Assembly: GCA_937868205.1 (NCBI GenBank)
Contig: CALMMC010000113.1
Location: forward strand, 1-28,230
Source of the DNA: JAAZPG01 sp012797375
GTDB taxonomy: Bacteria > Acidobacteriota > Aminicenantia > Aminicenantales > UBA4085
Direction of reading: 5' to 3'
Length of the DNA: 28,230 nucleotides
Every line of letters begins with the position of its first letter. The stretch's first letter is position 1. Below, in pieces: positions 8,494-15,906 of the stretch. A program made the position numbers and the translations under genes. The notes under the pieces are model-generated. The model did not search any database. It worked only from the letters and a program-made list of their open reading frames with translations, and had not been told where the DNA came from.

Positions 8494-9515
8494 GGCTTCT
8501 CCGATCCGGAGCTCTCGTTTTCGTCCTTGAGAGTCCGTGTCATAAGGTCGGTCATCGCCCGCCGGGGATCCTTCCGGCGGTAGAGGACCTGGTACACTTG
8601 CTCGGTGATCGGCAGGTCGATGTTTTCCCGACGGGCCAGTTGGCGGGCCGAGACCGTCGTCGGGATGCCCTCAGCCAGGCCTTTCATTCCAGCCAGGATA
8701 TCGGCCAGGCGGCGGCCTTGGCCGAGCTCCAAGCCGACGTGCCGGTTGCGGCTGAGAGGCCCGGTGCAGGTCAGGACGAGATCGCCCATGCCGGCGAGCC
8801 CCGAGAACGTTTCCGGCTTCGCTCCGAGCTTCGTCCCGAGGCGCGAGATTTCGACCAAGCCGCGGGTCATCAAGGCGGCCCGGGAGTTGAATCCGAAATT
8901 CATCCCGTCCGACAGCCCGGCGGCGATGGCGATGATGTTTTTCAGGGCCCCGCCGATCTCCACGCCCACAAGATCCCGGCTCGTGTAGATCCTCCAGTAT
9001 TCGTTCGAGGCGCATGTTTGGATGCAGCGGGCCAGCTCGGCGTCGGTCGAGGCCATCACCAGCCCCGTCGGATGTCCCCCGGCCGCTTCCTGAGCGAAGC
9101 TCGGGCCGGACAAAACGCCGATTCGGATCCGGCCGGCCGGAAGGGAGACGGAGGCGATGATCTCGCTCATCCGGAGAAGGCTTCGCTTCTCGATTCCCTT
9201 AGTCAGGCTGATCACGCCCGCGTCGGGGCGGAGGAACTCGGCCAGCCGCGTGTAGACCTTCCGAAAATGGATGGAGGGGACGGCGATGAAAACCGTGTCG
9301 GCGCCGGCGGCCGCGTCTTTCAAATCGTTGTGAAACGAGGCGCTTTCCGGGAAGACGCGGCCCGGCAGAAACACCCGGTTTTCTCTCGTCCGGACCGCAT
9401 CCTCGCAGATTTCGGGCTCTCGGATCCATAAGCGGACCCGGAAGCCGGCCTCGGCCAGATGATAAGAGAACGCGGTTCCCCAACTGCCTCCTCCGACGAC
9501 ACAGGCGACGTTCAT
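8490..9515 (-). CDS. gpsA: NAD(P)H-dependent glycerol-3-phosphate dehydrogenase
   Basis: This 341-residue cytosolic enzyme reduces dihydroxyacetone phosphate to sn-glycerol-3-phosphate, the backbone for phospholipids. The Rossmann motif GGGSWGTAF lies at 8-16, TKGIEK at 105-110, SGPSFAQEA at 136-144, and the catalytic Lys192 sits in EIGGALKNIIAIAAG. GLAGMGDLVLTCTG (239-252) matches the C-domain signature. The frame is open well upstream, but MNVACVVGGG is the family-like start and its ATG overlaps the plsY stop (ATGA). Its direct neighbour plsY uses its product, so the pair forms the first steps of phosphatidic acid synthesis. Confidence 0.97.
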   Translation of the reverse strand: MNVACVVGGGSWGTAFSYHLAEAGFRVRLWIREPEICEDAVRTRENRVFLPGRVFPESASFHNDLKDAAAGADTVFIAVPSIHFRKVYTRLAEFLRPDAGVISLTKGIEKRSLLRMSEIIASVSLPAGRIRIGVLSGPSFAQEAAGGHPTGLVMASTDAELARCIQTCASNEYWRIYTSRDLVGVEIGGALKNIIAIAAGLSDGMNFGFNSRAALMTRGLVEISRLGTKLGAKPETFSGLAGMGDLVLTCTGPLSRNRHVGLELGQGRRLADILAGMKGLAEGIPTTVSARQLARRENIDLPITEQVYQVLYRRKDPRRAMTDLMTRTLKDENESSGSEKP

Positions 9516-10108
9516 GTGAGAGAAGCCTTTTCTCCGATTTTCCGTTCGGTCCCCTTGACCAGGCGGACGATATTGGCGCGATGCTGGAACAGGATCAAGG
9601 CGATGAAGGGAAGGCTGCCCAGAATCAAGGGGACCGGCCGTTGGAAAAGCCATCCGAAAACGGGAAAGAGCGCGGCCGCCGACATCGAGCCCAGGGAGAT
9701 GAACCTCGTGGCGGCGACGACGAGGACGAACACGCCCACGCAGAGGAGAGCCGGGACCGGAGCCAGAAACAACATCGCTCCGGCGGCCGTGGCGACGCCT
9801 TTTCCGCCCTTGAATCCGATGAAAACGGGAAAACAATGGCCGACGACGGCGGCCGAGGCGCACCAGGCGGCGAATCCCGGATCTTGGGTGATCCGCCAAG
9901 CGGCGAAGGCCGGAAGCGCGCCCTTGATCACGTCGATCACGACAACGGGGACGGCCAGCCGCCAGCCTTTCAAGCGAAGAACGTTGGTCGCTCCGGTCGC
10001 CCCGCTCCCGAATTTCCGGATGTCCTGGCGCGATGCCCATTTGAAGAACAAGTATCCGGTCGGAAAGGCTCCCAGCAGATACGACAACGGAAGCAGCATC
10101 CACTTCAT
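9512..10108 (-). CDS. plsY: Glycerol-3-phosphate acyltransferase PlsY
   Basis: This 198-residue integral membrane enzyme transfers an acyl group from acyl-phosphate to glycerol-3-phosphate, giving lysophosphatidic acid. The family motifs are all visible: FGSGATGATNVLR (33-45), GHCFPVFIGFKGGKGVAT (89-106), and a late segment FQHRANIVRLVKGTE. About five hydrophobic helices are apparent, and the length is typical. It overlaps thpR upstream and gpsA downstream by 4 bases each (ATGA). The acyl-phosphate supplier plsX is not in the window. Confidence 0.97.
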   Translation of the reverse strand: MKWMLLPLSYLLGAFPTGYLFFKWASRQDIRKFGSGATGATNVLRLKGWRLAVPVVVIDVIKGALPAFAAWRITQDPGFAAWCASAAVVGHCFPVFIGFKGGKGVATAAGAMLFLAPVPALLCVGVFVLVVAATRFISLGSMSAAALFPVFGWLFQRPVPLILGSLPFIALILFQHRANIVRLVKGTERKIGEKASLT

Positions 10109-10668
10109 GGCCGGAGCGTCTCCGAAAACACCGGTTGATGCTCAGCCCCTCCGGGATGGAGCAGGCTGCGATAAACGACGATCTCCCGGACCTCCATGCG
10201 GCCGAACGGCTTTCCCTCCGCCTCGGCCCACCGGCCGATCAGCGGCGGCGGAATCCCGCCCGACTTGATCCGGGCGGCGGTCAGGTGGGGATGGAACGGC
10301 CGGTCGTCCCGGGGGAATCCGCAGGCTTTCAAGCCGTTTTCCAAGCAAGCTTGGAGATCCTCCAGGGCGCGGCTTTCCTCCAGGCCGATCCAGAGGACGC
10401 GCGGATGACGGGAAAAAGGCGGAAAAGAGCCGGTCCCGGCGACGGCCACGGGGAAGGCGGCGGCCGCCGCGGCGGCGCTGCGGACGGCTTCCTTGACTAG
10501 CGGAATCCGGGATTCCTCGATCTCCCCGAGGAATTTCAAGGTGACGTGGAGATCGCGGGAGCTCGACCAGGCGATCCCGCGGGAAAAGGATTGCCGGAAC
10601 GGCCGGACAAATTCATGGATCCGGGCCTTGACTTCCTCGGGAGGATCGACGGCGATGAACGTTCTCAT
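10105..10668 (-). CDS. thpR: RNA 2',3'-cyclic phosphodiesterase (2H family)
   Basis: This 187-residue cytosolic protein of the LigT/ThpR 2H phosphoesterase family opens 2',3'-cyclic phosphate RNA ends. The two catalytic HxTx motifs are intact: HVTL (His41) in SSRDLHVTLKFLGE and HLTA (His128) in RPFHPHLTAARIK. It starts MRTFIAVDPP, as the family usually does, so the ATG at 10668 was chosen over longer openings. It overlaps cinA upstream and plsY downstream by 4 bases each. A thpR gene beside cinA is a recurrent bacterial arrangement, but the reason for the link is not established. Confidence 0.95.
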   Translation of the reverse strand: MRTFIAVDPPEEVKARIHEFVRPFRQSFSRGIAWSSSRDLHVTLKFLGEIEESRIPLVKEAVRSAAAAAAAFPVAVAGTGSFPPFSRHPRVLWIGLEESRALEDLQACLENGLKACGFPRDDRPFHPHLTAARIKSGGIPPPLIGRWAEAEGKPFGRMEVREIVVYRSLLHPGGAEHQPVFSETLRP

Positions 10669-11915
10669 CGGGCGGGCTTCTCCTCGAGCCGGCGGCGGAG
10701 GATGTCGAGAACCTTCTGGGCGGCCTGGGCCTGGATATGGCCCCGGTCTCCAAGGAACAAAAATCGTTCCAGGCGCGTCGCGCCGGGACCGGCGGCCGCG
10801 CAGAACACCAGGCCGACCGGTTTGTCCGCGGCCGCTCCGGACGGGCCGGCGATGCCGGTCACGGCCAAGCCGTAATCCGCCCCGGAAACCCTCCGGACGC
10901 CTTCGGCCATGGCCCGGGCGGTTTCCCCGCTCACCGCCCCGTGTTCTTCGATCATCCGGGCGGGGACGCCGAGCCGGCCGATCTTGGCCTGGTTGGAATA
11001 CGTGACCAACCCTTCCAAGAAATACGCCGAGCTGCCCGCGATCCGGGTCAACCGCCGGCAGACAAGCCCGCCCGTGCACGATTCGGCCACGGCGATGGTT
11101 TCCTTCCGTTCCGCGAGAAGACGGCCGACGACGGCTTCGAGATCGGAGCCGTCATCTGAAAAAACGGCCGGGCCCAGGCGCTCCCGGAGGGCGGAGGCGA
11201 GGGACTCGGCCGTCCGCTCGGCCTCTTCGGCCGAGACATCCGAAAACGCGGAGACATGCAGCTCGATCTGTCCGGGAAAGGCGAGGATCGTCAAGCGCCG
11301 GCCCGGATCGCGGGGATAAAGCCCCTGGATCATCGTCTCGACCTCGGATTCGGTCAAACCGGCCGCCTTAAGCACTTTCCGGGCCAAGTGGGCCCGGCTC
11401 CGGCCGGAGATCCGGGGGGCGACATGGGCTTCAAAAACCGATTCAAGCTCGCGCGGAGGGCCGGGGAGGAGGACGATGATTTTTTCCTCCTCCTCGATCC
11501 AGAGGCCGGGGGCGGTGCCGGCCGGATTGGCCAGGACGTCGGCCCCGCGGATGACCTCGGCCTGTTTCCGGTTGGCCGGAGGCATCGTCTTCCCCCGCCG
11601 GAAAAAACGCTCCTCGATCGCCGCCAGGACGCGGCCGTCGACATCCAGCGGTTTGTTCAGGACCGCGGCCACGGCCTCGCGGGTCCGGTCGTCGTCGGTC
11701 GGCCCAAGTCCGCCGGTCACGAAGAGCAGATCGGCCCGGTCTCGTCCTTCCCGGATCGCTTTCTTGAGGCTGTCGCTTTCGTCCCCGACGATGATCTTCT
11801 CCTCGACGTCGAGCCCGAAATCATTCAGCCGACGGGTCAGGAAAAGCGAATCGGTGTCCTGGAAAAACGGCGTCAGCATCTCCGACCCGACGGCCACGAT
11901 CACGACACGCTTCAC
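10665..11915 (-). CDS. cinA: CinA: competence/damage-inducible protein, NMN amidohydrolase
   Basis: This 416-residue protein has two domains. The N-terminal COG1058/MoaB-like domain (about 1-170) has VTGGLGPTDDDRT and LLPGPPRELE. The C-terminal PncC-type domain (about 250-410) has AVAESCTGGLVCRRL with the nucleophilic Ser region, YSNQAKIGRLGV and TGIAGPSG. The C-domain deamidates nicotinamide mononucleotide to recycle NAD, and in full-length CinA the N-domain handles ADP-ribose-type substrates. The start is GTG at 11915, overlapping the pgpA stop as GTGA. The frame is open further upstream inside pgpA, but VKRVVIVAVGSEML matches the family N-terminus. There is no recA next door, unlike in many bacteria. 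Confidence 0.95.
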   Translation of the reverse strand: MKRVVIVAVGSEMLTPFFQDTDSLFLTRRLNDFGLDVEEKIIVGDESDSLKKAIREGRDRADLLFVTGGLGPTDDDRTREAVAAVLNKPLDVDGRVLAAIEERFFRRGKTMPPANRKQAEVIRGADVLANPAGTAPGLWIEEEEKIIVLLPGPPRELESVFEAHVAPRISGRSRAHLARKVLKAAGLTESEVETMIQGLYPRDPGRRLTILAFPGQIELHVSAFSDVSAEEAERTAESLASALRERLGPAVFSDDGSDLEAVVGRLLAERKETIAVAESCTGGLVCRRLTRIAGSSAYFLEGLVTYSNQAKIGRLGVPARMIEEHGAVSGETARAMAEGVRRVSGADYGLAVTGIAGPSGAAADKPVGLVFCAAAGPGATRLERFLFLGDRGHIQAQAAQKVLDILRRRLEEKPAR

Positions 11916-12361
11916 AGGATCCCCCGGATCCCTTGGAGAACCAGGGCGGTGAAGACGCCGGCCAGGACGTCGTCGGCCATGATGCCCCAGCCGCCGGGCA
12001 GGCGCTCGAGGCGGCGGATCGGCCACGGCTTCAAAACGTCGAACACCCGGAAAAGAAAAAATCCCCCGGCGATCCACGGCCAGCCGGCCGGGCAAAGGAA
12101 AAGCGCCGCGCCTTGGCCGACGATCTCGTCGATCACCACCGGACGCGGATCCTTCTCGTTCAAGGTCCGGGCGAACGAATCGGCGGCCGCGGTCCCGACA
12201 AAAAAAACGGCCGCCAGCAGCAACAGATAGGGAAGGGGAGCAAGACGCCGGGCGGCGAATCCGTAGATCAAGGCGGCTTCCAGGCTGGCGAACGTCCCCG
12301 GGGCCACGGGAAAATACCCCGCTCCGAAAAACGTGGAGGCCAGGCGGACGACTGATTTCAT
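11912..12361 (-). CDS. pgpA: Phosphatidylglycerophosphatase A
   Basis: This 149-residue inner-membrane protein dephosphorylates phosphatidylglycerophosphate to phosphatidylglycerol. Recognised blocks are GAGYFPVAPGTFASL (13-27), DPRPVVIDEIVG with the acidic metal-binding pair, and FRVFDVLKPWPIRRLE followed by GGWGIMADDVLAG. Three or four hydrophobic stretches are present, and the length is normal. It overlaps the rimO stop by ATGA and the cinA start by GTGA. With plsY and gpsA it makes three lipid-synthesis genes in one transcription unit. Confidence 0.96.
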   Translation of the reverse strand: MKSVVRLASTFFGAGYFPVAPGTFASLEAALIYGFAARRLAPLPYLLLLAAVFFVGTAAADSFARTLNEKDPRPVVIDEIVGQGAALFLCPAGWPWIAGGFFLFRVFDVLKPWPIRRLERLPGGWGIMADDVLAGVFTALVLQGIRGIL

Positions 12362-13683
12362 GACGCGATATTTCCGAAAAGATCGTATGTTCCGGATGAA
12401 ATGATTTTAACACGGCCCAGCGGGCTTTTCCATGTTCGAGCGCCCTCGGCCCGGACAAAGACGACTCCGTCTTCTTCCGGGGCCTGGAACTTGGTCCGGC
12501 CGATCCACCCCCCCGGGCGCCCCGGCCGCGGTCCCTCGATCAAGACATCGAGCGTCCGGCCCCGGAACTTCCTCAGATTTTCGGCTGAATAGGCGGCCTG
12601 GGCTTCCATGAGGATGCCCCGGCGCCGCTCCTTCTCGGCTTCGGGAACGGGATCGCCGAGAGCCCAAGCGGCCGTTCCTTCCTCCCGGCAGTACGTGAAG
12701 ACGCCGAGATGGTCGATCCGCGCCTCCCGGACGAACTCTTGGAGCCGCTTGAACTCGTCCGGCCCTTCTCCGGGAAAGCCGACGATCAACGAGGTCCGAA
12801 TGGCGGCTTCGGGCAGGCGTTTCCTGATCTTTTCGAGGAGACGCAGGATACGCGCGGCGGACGAGGCTCGCTTCATCCGGCGGAGAACGGCGGGCGAGGC
12901 ATGCTGAAAGGGAATGTCCAGATAGGGACAGATGCGGGAATCGGCCATCACTTCGAGAAGGGCGTCGGTGATCTCCTCGGGATAGCCGTAGAGAAAGCGG
13001 ATCCAGGGGACAGCCGTTCCTTTCAGAAGCTCCGCCAGAAGGAGGGCCAATCCGTCGGCGCGGCCGCGGTCCCGGCCGAAAGCCGTGGTGTCCTGGGAGA
13101 CGAGGACGATTTCCCGCGCTCCCCGCGCTTCCAAGAACCGGGCTTCGGCGATTATCGAGGAAACGGTCCGGGACCGGTACGGTCCCTTGATGGAGGGAAT
13201 GGAGCAGAACGCGCACTGATGGGAACACCCCTCCGAAACCTTGAGGTACGCCCATCCCGGGGGAGTCGAAAGCAGGCGGGGGGACCGGTGATCATAGAGA
13301 AACGTCCGGGCGCGGGACCGGAACGGCCGGTTTTCCGCGGCCGCGACGATGCGGTCGTAATCCCGCACGCCCAGCCAAGCATCGACGGCGGGGTGGCGCT
13401 CGAGAAGCCCCGGCCGGTCGTTTTCCACGGCGCAACCCGTGACGACGAGACGGACGCCCGGCCGGGACGCCTTAATCTTCAAAGCCCGCCGGATTCCTTT
13501 CTCGGCTTCCTCACGGGCCGGGCGGATGAAGCCGCAGGTGTTTAGGATGATAACGTCGGCCCGGGCCGTGTCCGGAACAAGAACATAGCCGGCGCTTCGA
13601 AGATGCCCGGCCATGACCTCGCTGTCGACCAGGTTTTTCGCGCAGCCGAAGGTGACGATCGCCGCCCGGGGGGATTTGCTCAG
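12358..13683 (-). CDS. rimO: Ribosomal protein uS12 methylthiotransferase, CTG start
   Basis: RimO is a radical-SAM, two-cluster enzyme that methylthiolates an Asp of ribosomal protein S12. The first ATG (13614) would delete the essential first cysteine. Translating upstream gives SKSPRAAIVTFGCAKNLVDSEV, the expected RimO N-terminus. The only start-like codon before an in-frame stop is CTG at 13683-13681, which overlaps the asnS stop as CTGA. AGGA (13694-13691) lies 7 bases ahead of it. The protein is then 441 residues, normal for RimO. MTTase-domain cysteines are at 14, 50 and 84. The radical-SAM motif CSHQCAFC is at 153-160, followed by IPSIKGPYRSR, and a TRAM-like C-terminus follows. KNLVDSE marks RimO rather than MiaB. 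The CTG start is inference, and a local sequence error is the alternative. Confidence 0.9.
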   Translation of the reverse strand: MSKSPRAAIVTFGCAKNLVDSEVMAGHLRSAGYVLVPDTARADVIILNTCGFIRPAREEAEKGIRRALKIKASRPGVRLVVTGCAVENDRPGLLERHPAVDAWLGVRDYDRIVAAAENRPFRSRARTFLYDHRSPRLLSTPPGWAYLKVSEGCSHQCAFCSIPSIKGPYRSRTVSSIIAEARFLEARGAREIVLVSQDTTAFGRDRGRADGLALLLAELLKGTAVPWIRFLYGYPEEITDALLEVMADSRICPYLDIPFQHASPAVLRRMKRASSAARILRLLEKIRKRLPEAAIRTSLIVGFPGEGPDEFKRLQEFVREARIDHLGVFTYCREEGTAAWALGDPVPEAEKERRRGILMEAQAAYSAENLRKFRGRTLDVLIEGPRPGRPGGWIGRTKFQAPEEDGVVFVRAEGARTWKSPLGRVKIISSGTYDLFGNIAS

Positions 13684-14972
13684 GGGTAGATCCTGTAGAG
13701 AAGCCGGGGGAAGGGAATGGTCTCGCGGATATGCTTAATCCCGCAAAGCCAGGCCACGACCCGCTCCACGCCGAGGCCGAAACCGGAATGGGGGAACGTC
13801 CCGTATTTTCTCAAGTCGATGTACCACTGGTAGGGTTCGGGAGGCAGGCCGTGCTCGCGGATGCGCTCGGCGAGAAGGTCCGGGTCATGGATGCGCTGGC
13901 CGCCCCCGATAATCTCGCCGTATCCCTCCGGGGCGAAGAAATCCACGCCCAAGGCCAGGTCGGGACGCTGTTCATCGGGTTGCATGTAGAAGGCCTTGAT
14001 CCGGGCAGGAAAATGAGTGATGCAGACCGGGGCGGCATAGAGATCCGAGAGGATGGTCTCTTCGGGCGCGCCGAAGTCGTCGCCGTACTTGATTTCCGAT
14101 CCCTTCTCCTGGAGACGGGGAAACACCTCATCGTACGTCAGGCGGGGGAACGGGGCGGCGATCGCCTCGAGCGGGGCGGCATCCCGCTCCAACTCGGCCA
14201 GGTCGGCCCGCCGCCGCTTCAGGACCCGCTCGAGGATGAACAGGACCAGATCCTGGCCGAGGGCGATCGTGTCCTCCAGGGTGGCGAAGGCCACTTCGGG
14301 CTCGACCATCCAGAACTCGATCAGGTGGCGGCGGGTCTTGGATTTTTCCGCCCGGAAGGCCGGCCCGAAGCAGTAGACCTTGCCGAAAGCGGCGGCCGTG
14401 GCTTCGTTATAGAGCTGGCCGCTCTGACTGAGGTAGGCCGATTGGTCGAAATATTTCGTCTCGAACAGGGTCGTCGTCCCCTCGCAGGCGCTGGGCGTCA
14501 GGATCGGCGTATCCATCAGGCGGAAGCCCCGGTCGTCGAAGAAGCCGCGGATCGCCCGGATGACTTCGGCTCGGACCTGGAGCACGGCGTGCTGCTTGCG
14601 CGAGCGGAGCCAGAGATGGCGGTGCTCCATCAAGAACGGCGTGGAGTGCTCCTTGGGGGTGATCGGATAATCCTTGGCGATTTGAATAATTTCGATTCCG
14701 GAAACCCCGATCTCGACGCCGCCGGGAGCCCGCTTGTCCTCGCGGACGCGCCCGCGGACGATCACCGACGATTCCTGCGTTAGGGCGTCGAACTTTTCAA
14801 ACAACGGATCGTTCTCCTCCCGGCTGAAGATCGTGGCCTGGACGATCCCCGTTCCATCGCGGACGAGGAGAAACCGGATCCGGCCGCTCGACCGGGTGTT
14901 GTACACCCAGCCGCGGATTTCAACGTCCTGGTCGCGGGCGGAGGCGAGGTCTTCGATGTAAACCCATTTCAT
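13680..14972 (-). CDS. asnS: Asparaginyl-tRNA synthetase
   Basis: This 430-residue class IIb synthetase charges tRNA-Asn in the cytosol. The N-terminal OB-fold anticodon-binding domain (1 to about 110) starts with VEIRGWVYNTRSSGRIRFL. The catalytic domain has the class II motifs: motif 2 as FRAEKSKTRRHLIEFWMVEPE, and motif 3 as GFGLGVERVVAWLCG near the end. EGTTTLFET, GEIIGGGQRI and the C-terminal RETIPFPR-x-x-x-R-x-x-P favour AsnRS over AspRS. A strong promoter lies 29 bp upstream, and the gene leads the eight-gene run down to 7729. Its stop overlaps the inferred rimO CTG. Confidence 0.95.
   Translation of the reverse strand: MKWVYIEDLASARDQDVEIRGWVYNTRSSGRIRFLLVRDGTGIVQATIFSREENDPLFEKFDALTQESSVIVRGRVREDKRAPGGVEIGVSGIEIIQIAKDYPITPKEHSTPFLMEHRHLWLRSRKQHAVLQVRAEVIRAIRGFFDDRGFRLMDTPILTPSACEGTTTLFETKYFDQSAYLSQSGQLYNEATAAAFGKVYCFGPAFRAEKSKTRRHLIEFWMVEPEVAFATLEDTIALGQDLVLFILERVLKRRRADLAELERDAAPLEAIAAPFPRLTYDEVFPRLQEKGSEIKYGDDFGAPEETILSDLYAAPVCITHFPARIKAFYMQPDEQRPDLALGVDFFAPEGYGEIIGGGQRIHDPDLLAERIREHGLPPEPYQWYIDLRKYGTFPHSGFGLGVERVVAWLCGIKHIRETIPFPRLLYRIYP
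13691..13694 (-). promoter_or_regulatory. Shine-Dalgarno deciding the rimO CTG start
   Basis: On the minus strand, AGGA followed by seven bases (TCTACCC) leads to CTG at 13683. This lies inside the asnS coding end. It supports initiation at CTG, because no ATG, GTG or TTG exists in that frame between the upstream TAA stop and the conserved cysteine motif. Confidence 0.55.
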
Positions 14973-15001
14973 GGCGGAAAATTCCTTGGAAAATTCGTTT
15001 C

Positions 15002-15030
15002 ATTATAGGAGATCGACCCCTCAAAATCAA
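15002..15030 (-). promoter_or_regulatory. Promoter of the asnS-rimO-pgpA-cinA-thpR-plsY-gpsA-TPR unit
   Basis: On the minus strand, TTGATT (15030-15025), a 17-base spacer and a perfect TATAAT (15007-15002) form a sigma70/SigA-type promoter. Initiation would fall near 14995, giving a leader of about 20-25 bases before the asnS ATG (14972), with AAGGA as a modest ribosome site. It is the best promoter in the window and lies directly after the nitroreductase remnant. Confidence 0.75.
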
Positions 15031-15037
15031 ACGCGGC

Positions 15038-15256
15038 TCACTCCAAGAAGCGGACGACCGCGGCCAGGGGACGCTTGGCCGGGCTCGGCGTCTCGACCGC
15101 AGGCCGCCCCACCGGGATCACAGCCACGAATTCGCCGCGCGGCTCGCCGAGAAGGCGGCGGACGTCGTCCTTGATCAGGTACAGGATCCCGAGCCAGACC
15201 GCGGCCAGGCCCCGCGAAAATGGACGGAAACCTCCTTGGTTGAATTTCCCTGTCAA
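15038..15256 (-). pseudogene. C-terminal remnant of a nitroreductase-family gene
   Basis: This 72-codon frame opens with TTG. From about residue 15 it reads like the last 55-60 residues of FMN-dependent nitroreductases: RGLAAVWLGI, then VRRLLGEPRGEFVAVIPVGRP and ending with a P-x-x-R-x-x-L-x-x-V-V pattern. The FMN-binding N-terminal two-thirds (usual length 160-220 residues) is absent. The first 14 codons look unrelated. Homology stops close to where the oppositely oriented DUF4416 gene begins, suggesting a deletion or rearrangement joint there. It has no ribosome site and is probably not expressed as a functional enzyme. Confidence 0.6.
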
Positions 15257-15366
15257 TGCGATCGGCGGAATCGGCCTACAGGATACTAAAAACGGCGGGC
15301 AAACTGAAGCCCGAGCGAGGGGAGGGCGGCTTGAAACTCCAGTCGATTTCGCCTATCGTAAGGGAG

Positions 15367-15906
15367 ATGGCTGAGATCCGTCCCTTCGCCCCGGTCAAGC
15401 TTGTCTGCGGGATCATCACCGGCCGGGAGGAGCGCGCGGCCGAGGCCGAACGTCGCCTGGGCGAACGATTCGGGCCGGTCGAGGCCCGCGGGCCTCGCTA
15501 TCCCTTCGCCGGTACGGCGTATTATCAAGAGGAGATGGGACCGGGCCTGAGCCGGGGTTTTATCTCGTTCCGGGACTTGATCGCTCCGGAACGGCTGCCG
15601 GATATCAAAATCGAAACCAATGCCTTGGAAGAAGATCTGAGAAAGCACTTCGCGACGCCGGGGAGAGCGGTCAACCTCGATCCCGGCATCCTGACGGCCG
15701 CGGCGCTCTTCATGGCCACGACGAAGGAATTTTCCCATCGGCCCCCTCTCCGGAACGGGATTTACGCCCACCTCGAGCTCTTGTTCGTCAGGAACGGGGT
15801 CAAGCGCCTCGAATGGACGTATCCCGACCTGCGGACCGAGGATCACATCCCCTTTTTCTTGGATGTCCGGAAAACGTACCTGGAGACCCTCAAACCGCCC
15901 CGATGA
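15367..15906 (+). CDS. DUF4416 family protein
   Basis: This 179-residue protein matches the DUF4416 pattern. It begins APVKLVCGIITG, then has YPFAGTAYYQEEMG, the segment IAPERLPDIKIETNALE, RAVNLDPGIL, TTKEFSHRPPLRNGIYAHLEL and a final LEWTYPDLRTEDHIPFFLDVRKTYL. The family is uncharacterised, occurs mainly in anaerobic bacteria, and is of normal length here. The start is uncertain. ATG 15367 fits the family N-terminus but has AGGGAG immediately before it with no spacer. TTG 15331 has a well-placed GGAGG and would add 12 residues. An ATG at 15256 lacks any ribosome site. It converges with the homocysteine methyltransferase, the tails overlapping by 17 bp. No function is claimed. Confidence 0.85.
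   Translation: MAEIRPFAPVKLVCGIITGREERAAEAERRLGERFGPVEARGPRYPFAGTAYYQEEMGPGLSRGFISFRDLIAPERLPDIKIETNALEEDLRKHFATPGRAVNLDPGILTAAALFMATTKEFSHRPPLRNGIYAHLELLFVRNGVKRLEWTYPDLRTEDHIPFFLDVRKTYLETLKPPR

Noticed and set aside
9516..10103. N-terminal extension of gpsA to 10103
   Set aside because: It would lie almost wholly over plsY in another frame. The Rossmann motif begins right after the ATG at 9515.
15256..15366. ATG at 15256 as the DUF4416 start
   Set aside because: There is no ribosome site and no family similarity before about residue 38, and it overlaps the nitroreductase remnant. The shorter starts fit better.
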